Below the pieces are notes generated by a model. That model was not told the DNA's origin, searched no databases, and worked only from the letters and a program-made list of their open reading frames with translations. The translations under genes and the position numbers were made by a program. A stretch of 9,892 nucleotides of DNA from Clostridiaceae bacterium (GTDB taxonomy: Bacteria > Bacillota > Clostridia > Saccharofermentanales > DTU023), in the NCBI GenBank assembly GCA_012511735.1, contig JAAZFK010000106.1, positions 1 to 9,892 on the forward strand. Direction: 5' to 3'. This document shows positions 6,952 to 9,892 of the stretch, piece by piece (position 1 is the first letter of the stretch; each line of letters starts with the position of its first letter).

Positions 6952-9429
6952 AGTCAATATGAAAAGGTCGGTGTCTTCTATCTGGGCACTGAAAACAGAG
7001 ATTTGGACGGTGACGGGCGGGCTGACTACATGTTGCTGGATTCCCGTGATCTGGTGACCCATGCCATGATCGTCGGCATGACGGGCAGTGGCAAGACGGG
7101 TCTGGGAATTGACATGATTGAAGAGGCCGCCATGGACGGCATTCCTACGATCGTCGTCGATCCCAAGGGGGACATGGGCAATCTGCTCCTTACCTTTCCC
7201 GACCTGAGTCCCCAGGATTTCGAGCCATGGGTGCACCCGGAAGAGGCGGAAAAGGAAGGCATCACGGTCAGTGAGCTGGCAGCCAGGAAGGCGGATATCT
7301 GGAGAAAGGGCCTGGCGGATTCCATGCAGGATGGCGAACGGATCCGCGCGCTTCGCCAGAATGCGGAGTTTGCCATTTATACGCCGGGTGGTCAGTTCGG
7401 CAGACCCTTATCCCTGGAGGGTATGTTCAGGAAACCCGCACCGACCATTATGGAAGACGCGGAAGTCTTCCAGGAAGTTGTCTCGACCACTGCGACCAGT
7501 CTTCTTCATCTGGTGGGAATAACAGATGCCGATCCCGTATCCAGCCGGGAACATGTATTTCTGTCAACCCTGATCCAGAAGACCTGGCAGGATGGCTACG
7601 ACCTGGCCATTCCCACCCTGATCCACTGGATCGGCAAGCCGCCGGTCAAAACCATCGGAGTCATGGATGTGGACACCTACCTGCCTGAAAAAGATCGCTT
7701 CGCTCTGGCGCTCCGCTTCAATAACCTGATCGCATCCCCGGCCTTCGCCGCCTTCATGGACGGCGAGCCATTTGATATTCAATCCCTGCTCTATACAGCC
7801 CAGGGCAAGCCGAAAATTTCAGTCCTTTCCATTGCCCATCTGGCGGACGCCGAGCGCATGTTTTTTGTCACCTTGCTGCTCAACCGCATGATCGCCTGGA
7901 TGCGCACGGAACAGGGAACTTCTTCACTGCGCGCACTCTTCTATATGGATGAGGTGTTCGGTTACTTTCCCCCCATTGCCAACCCACCGGCAAAGAAACC
8001 CTTGCTGACTCTCCTGAAGACCGCCCGCGCCTACGGCCTGGGAATCGTGCTTGCCACACAAAATCCTGGCGATATCGATTACAAGGGCCTGTCGAACGTC
8101 GGTACCTGGTTCGTGGGCCGGCTGACAACCGAGCGGGATCGCACCCGCTTGCTGGAGGGCATGGCGGACGAATCCGTTGAGGGGATCAGCCGGGCGGAGC
8201 TGGGCAGACTGATCGCGGGTCTCCAGCAGCGCCAGTTCATTATGCGTTCGGTTCAGGGAGGCGAACCAATCCTCTTTCAGACCAGGTTTGCCATGTCCTA
8301 TCTGGCGGGTCCCCTGACACGGGATCAGATTAAGTTCCTGGCGTCAAAGTCCGGAGATGTCGTCCCGACGCCGGCGTCAGGTCCAGTACCCGGGGCTGGC
8401 TTTTTCGTACCGGAACCAATGCCGGAACCCTTTGTTCCCTCGGCAAGTGAGGAGGTGGCGGCCGCGCCAGGTCCGGCTCCCGCACCCGCGCCTGCAACAG
8501 GCCTGGCCGGACCACCGATTGAAGAGGTCACGGTAGCTCCTCAAGCCGCCTCAGGCATACCCGTCAGTTATTTACAGGGAACACCCGGACAGAAATACAA
8601 ACCCGCGCTGGCAGGTTTCCTGACCGTCTACCTCAAGGATGAAAAACGAAATATCTCCCATACGGAAAATGTGACCCGTTTTACTCCCCTTGGTGGCGGT
8701 GTCGTGCCGGTTGAATGGAATAACAGGCTGGATCTGGATTTGACGCTGGATGATCTTGATACGGAACCGACTCCGGGCGCAAGCTTTGCGGAACTTCCAC
8801 CTGAGGCCAAATTGAAAACAAGTTTTACTGCCTGGCAGCGGGCCCTGGTCGATACGGTCTGGCGTGAATCGACCGTTGAGATCCGGGAACACAAGAAGCT
8901 GGGGCTGGTCTCTGAACTGGATGAAGAAGAACGTGATTTCATTGCCCGGGTCAAAATGGCGGCCCGCGAGCAACGCGACATCGAACTGGACGAATTGGAA
9001 GCCAAATATGAGAAGAAGCGGCTGGCCATCGACGAGCGGATCGCCAAAGCGGAAGAAAAGGTCGACCGGGTCAAGGACCAGGCCAAGGACGCCAAGGTTC
9101 AATCCGCCATCTCTTTTGGCGCGGCTGCCCTGGGCGCTGTTTTGGGGAAATCCCTGGTCAGTCAGTCCAATGTCTACAAGTCAGCGACAGCGGCCAAAAG
9201 TCTGTCGCGCGCCAGCAAGTCCTCGAGCAATATCGGCCGGGCGCAGGAATCCATGGAACGGGTTGAGCAACAGCTGACCCTCCTGGAAGAAGACATGAAA
9301 AAAGATATCAAGGCCTTGAGCGAGCGCTACGACAAGGCGGCTGATGATATCGTCACGGTGACGGTCAAGCCGCTGAAAAGCAATGTGGTGGTCAATGCCT
9401 TCATCCTTGTCTGGTTGCCTGAAAGCTGA
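6949..9429 (+). CDS. HerA/FtsK-like P-loop ATPase with Pro/Ala linker and C-terminal coiled coil
   Basis: The physiological role is unknown. HerA/FtsK relatives are ring-forming translocases acting on DNA or protein; 826 residues. A short N-terminal segment contains a calcium-loop-like DLDGDGRAD (18-26). ATPase core: Walker A GMTGSGKT (43-50), DPKGD (71-75), Walker B FYMDE (331-335), sensor-like LATQNP (368-373) and a possible arginine finger in RLTTERDR (391-398). Residues 473-533 are a disordered Pro/Ala/Glu linker. A poorly recognised globular stretch lies at 540-640. Charged coiled coils span about 655-715 and 765-800, separated by a glycine/alanine-rich apolar stretch (720-737). The C-terminus is short and beta-like. 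No secretion signal is seen, so it is cytoplasmic or at the membrane. It ends 5 nt before the convergent lipoate ligase gene. The ATPase family is confident; the substrate is not assigned. Confidence 0.85.
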   Translation: MSQYEKVGVFYLGTENRDLDGDGRADYMLLDSRDLVTHAMIVGMTGSGKTGLGIDMIEEAAMDGIPTIVVDPKGDMGNLLLTFPDLSPQDFEPWVHPEEAEKEGITVSELAARKADIWRKGLADSMQDGERIRALRQNAEFAIYTPGGQFGRPLSLEGMFRKPAPTIMEDAEVFQEVVSTTATSLLHLVGITDADPVSSREHVFLSTLIQKTWQDGYDLAIPTLIHWIGKPPVKTIGVMDVDTYLPEKDRFALALRFNNLIASPAFAAFMDGEPFDIQSLLYTAQGKPKISVLSIAHLADAERMFFVTLLLNRMIAWMRTEQGTSSLRALFYMDEVFGYFPPIANPPAKKPLLTLLKTARAYGLGIVLATQNPGDIDYKGLSNVGTWFVGRLTTERDRTRLLEGMADESVEGISRAELGRLIAGLQQRQFIMRSVQGGEPILFQTRFAMSYLAGPLTRDQIKFLASKSGDVVPTPASGPVPGAGFFVPEPMPEPFVPSASEEVAAAPGPAPAPAPATGLAGPPIEEVTVAPQAASGIPVSYLQGTPGQKYKPALAGFLTVYLKDEKRNISHTENVTRFTPLGGGVVPVEWNNRLDLDLTLDDLDTEPTPGASFAELPPEAKLKTSFTAWQRALVDTVWRESTVEIREHKKLGLVSELDEEERDFIARVKMAAREQRDIELDELEAKYEKKRLAIDERIAKAEEKVDRVKDQAKDAKVQSAISFGAAALGAVLGKSLVSQSNVYKSATAAKSLSRASKSSSNIGRAQESMERVEQQLTLLEEDMKKDIKALSERYDKAADDIVTVTVKPLKSNVVVNAFILVWLPES

Positions 9430-9434
9430 TCCTC

Positions 9435-9892
9435 TCAGAAAGATTGATCGCGGATGACTTGAACCAGGTCATTCGCGATCACCTGACGCGAAGTCCCGCC
9501 GACCGTTTCCTCCTCATCAATCTTGTGGAGGAGGCGGTCGGCGATTTCTTCAGGACGAAAAGGGGATCCGGGGAGACGGGACGACATTTCCTCAAAGAAA
9601 TCGCTGTCCAGGGCGTCACTGTAGATCACGGCGTCAGTGATGATGCCGGCTTCCACCTTGAGCAGAATCTCAGCCTGGCCCCAGGGGAGACGCCCGGTTT
9701 CGATCCTGGCATCGAAGTCAATGGTTTTGCCATACCTCCAATCCCAGGAAGCGTAGCGTTCTTCAAGCCGGAGGAGTTCTTCCCCACGCTCGATGGCTGA
9801 TGCGTCAATGGAATCGATCGCAAGTCCCTGGCCATACTGCTCGATGAAGGAAGCAACAACAGATTGGCTCAGCTCCTCAGTGTTCAGATCCT
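9435..9892 (-). CDS. lplA: Lipoate-protein ligase A, C-terminal part (cut by window edge)
   Basis: It activates free lipoate with ATP and attaches it to lipoyl domains or H-protein in the cytoplasm. Only the last 151 residues are visible; the start lies beyond the right edge and the stop is TGA 9437-9435. The segment ERYASWDWRYGKT, then RLPWGQAEILLKVEAG followed by IITDAVIYSD, matches the end of the catalytic domain (RYxSWEWxYGxS) and the C-terminal accessory domain (GxxEIxLxVxxGxIxxAxIxGD) of LplA. The methionine within this stretch (9656) is not a start, because the frame is open and conserved upstream to the edge. The gene is convergent with the ATPase, and its 3' end holds two strong inverted repeats. 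With lpdA at the other edge, it points to active lipoyl metabolism. Confidence 0.85.
   Translation of the reverse strand, partial: DLNTEELSQSVVASFIEQYGQGLAIDSIDASAIERGEELLRLEERYASWDWRYGKTIDFDARIETGRLPWGQAEILLKVEAGIITDAVIYSDALDSDFFEEMSSRLPGSPFRPEEIADRLLHKIDEEETVGGTSRQVIANDLVQVIRDQSF
9445..9481 (+). repeat. Hairpin 1 beyond the ATPase stop, inside lplA 3' end
   Basis: Fourteen-base arms (9445-9458 and 9468-9481) pair with one G-T position around a 9-nt loop, 15 nt past the ATPase stop codon. No T-run follows on the plus strand. On the minus strand a pyrimidine-rich CAATCTTTCT follows, just before the lplA stop. It could serve as a 3' end structure for the ATPase transcript. Confidence 0.55.
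9497..9543 (+). repeat. Hairpin 2, long stem inside lplA, possible terminator for the ATPase transcript
   Basis: Arms 9497-9513 and 9527-9543 form a 17-position stem: nine outer pairs exact (CGCCGACCG with CGGTCGGCG), then two G-U and one A-U pair, then CCTCC with GGAGG, around a 13-nt loop. On the plus strand the moderately T-rich GATTTCTTC follows, an imperfect terminator tail. It lies wholly inside the coding sequence of the convergent lplA. Confidence 0.55.

Noticed and set aside
8572..9102. Minus-strand open frame of 176 codons inside the ATPase gene
   Set aside because: It is the mirror of the charged coiled-coil region. The phenylalanine-rich composition is what the reverse complement of Glu/Lys codons gives.
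6949..9429. ATPase considered as a phage-defence or conjugation (VirB4/TraC-like) component
   Set aside because: No nuclease, methylase, relaxase, integrase or other defence or transfer gene is nearby; the neighbours are biosynthetic and housekeeping genes.
9444..9800. Plus-strand open frame of 118 codons at the right end
   Set aside because: It overlaps the minus-strand frame with clear lipoate-ligase C-terminal motifs that stays open to the window edge.

Overview
The window is bacterial chromosomal DNA, moderately GC-rich by eye and densely coded, with strong Shine-Dalgarno sites (GGAGG type). It carries no rRNA, tRNA, CRISPR array or mobile element. Seven of the eight recognisable genes belong to known families: a lipoprotein-dependent BMP-type ABC importer, a threonine synthase, and two lipoyl-metabolism genes cut by the window edges. 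The SD strength, the lipoprotein binding protein and the gene mix suggest an anaerobic Firmicutes/Clostridia-like or Chloroflexi-like bacterium. This is a weak inference, because no taxonomic marker gene is present.

Layout, left to right. Positions 1-260 (minus) hold the N-terminus of a dihydrolipoyl dehydrogenase, with an extended -10 promoter and a perfect 12+12 bp palindrome lying between the -10 box and the start codon. Positions 371-5453 (minus) form a four-gene BMP/nucleoside-type ABC import operon, transcribed in the order lipoprotein (5453-4260), double-ABC ATPase (4097-2523), permease (2526-1342), permease (1345-371). The last three genes are coupled by ATGA overlaps. The lipoprotein gene is separated from the ATPase by two hairpins, one a good intrinsic terminator, which probably sets a high ratio of binding protein to membrane complex. 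Positions 5454-5612 are a short divergent promoter region. Positions 5613-6869 (plus) encode threonine synthase with an N-terminal zinc-ribbon-like element. Positions 6949-9429 (plus) encode a large HerA/FtsK-like P-loop ATPase with a proline/alanine linker, a C-terminal coiled coil and a glycine-rich apolar segment; its function is unknown. Positions 9435-9892 (minus) hold the C-terminal half of a lipoate-protein ligase, convergent with the ATPase with only 5 nt between them.

Functionally, the importer would salvage a purine nucleoside, nucleobase or similar small molecule, and ThrC makes threonine from O-phosphohomoserine. The two edge genes imply that the cell attaches scavenged lipoate and runs a lipoyl-dependent complex (glycine cleavage or a 2-oxoacid dehydrogenase). 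I see no clearly new multi-gene system. The least understood item is the HerA-like ATPase. The best regulatory leads are the palindrome at lpd, the terminator inside the ABC operon, and a pair of strong hairpins inside the 3' end of the lipoate ligase gene.
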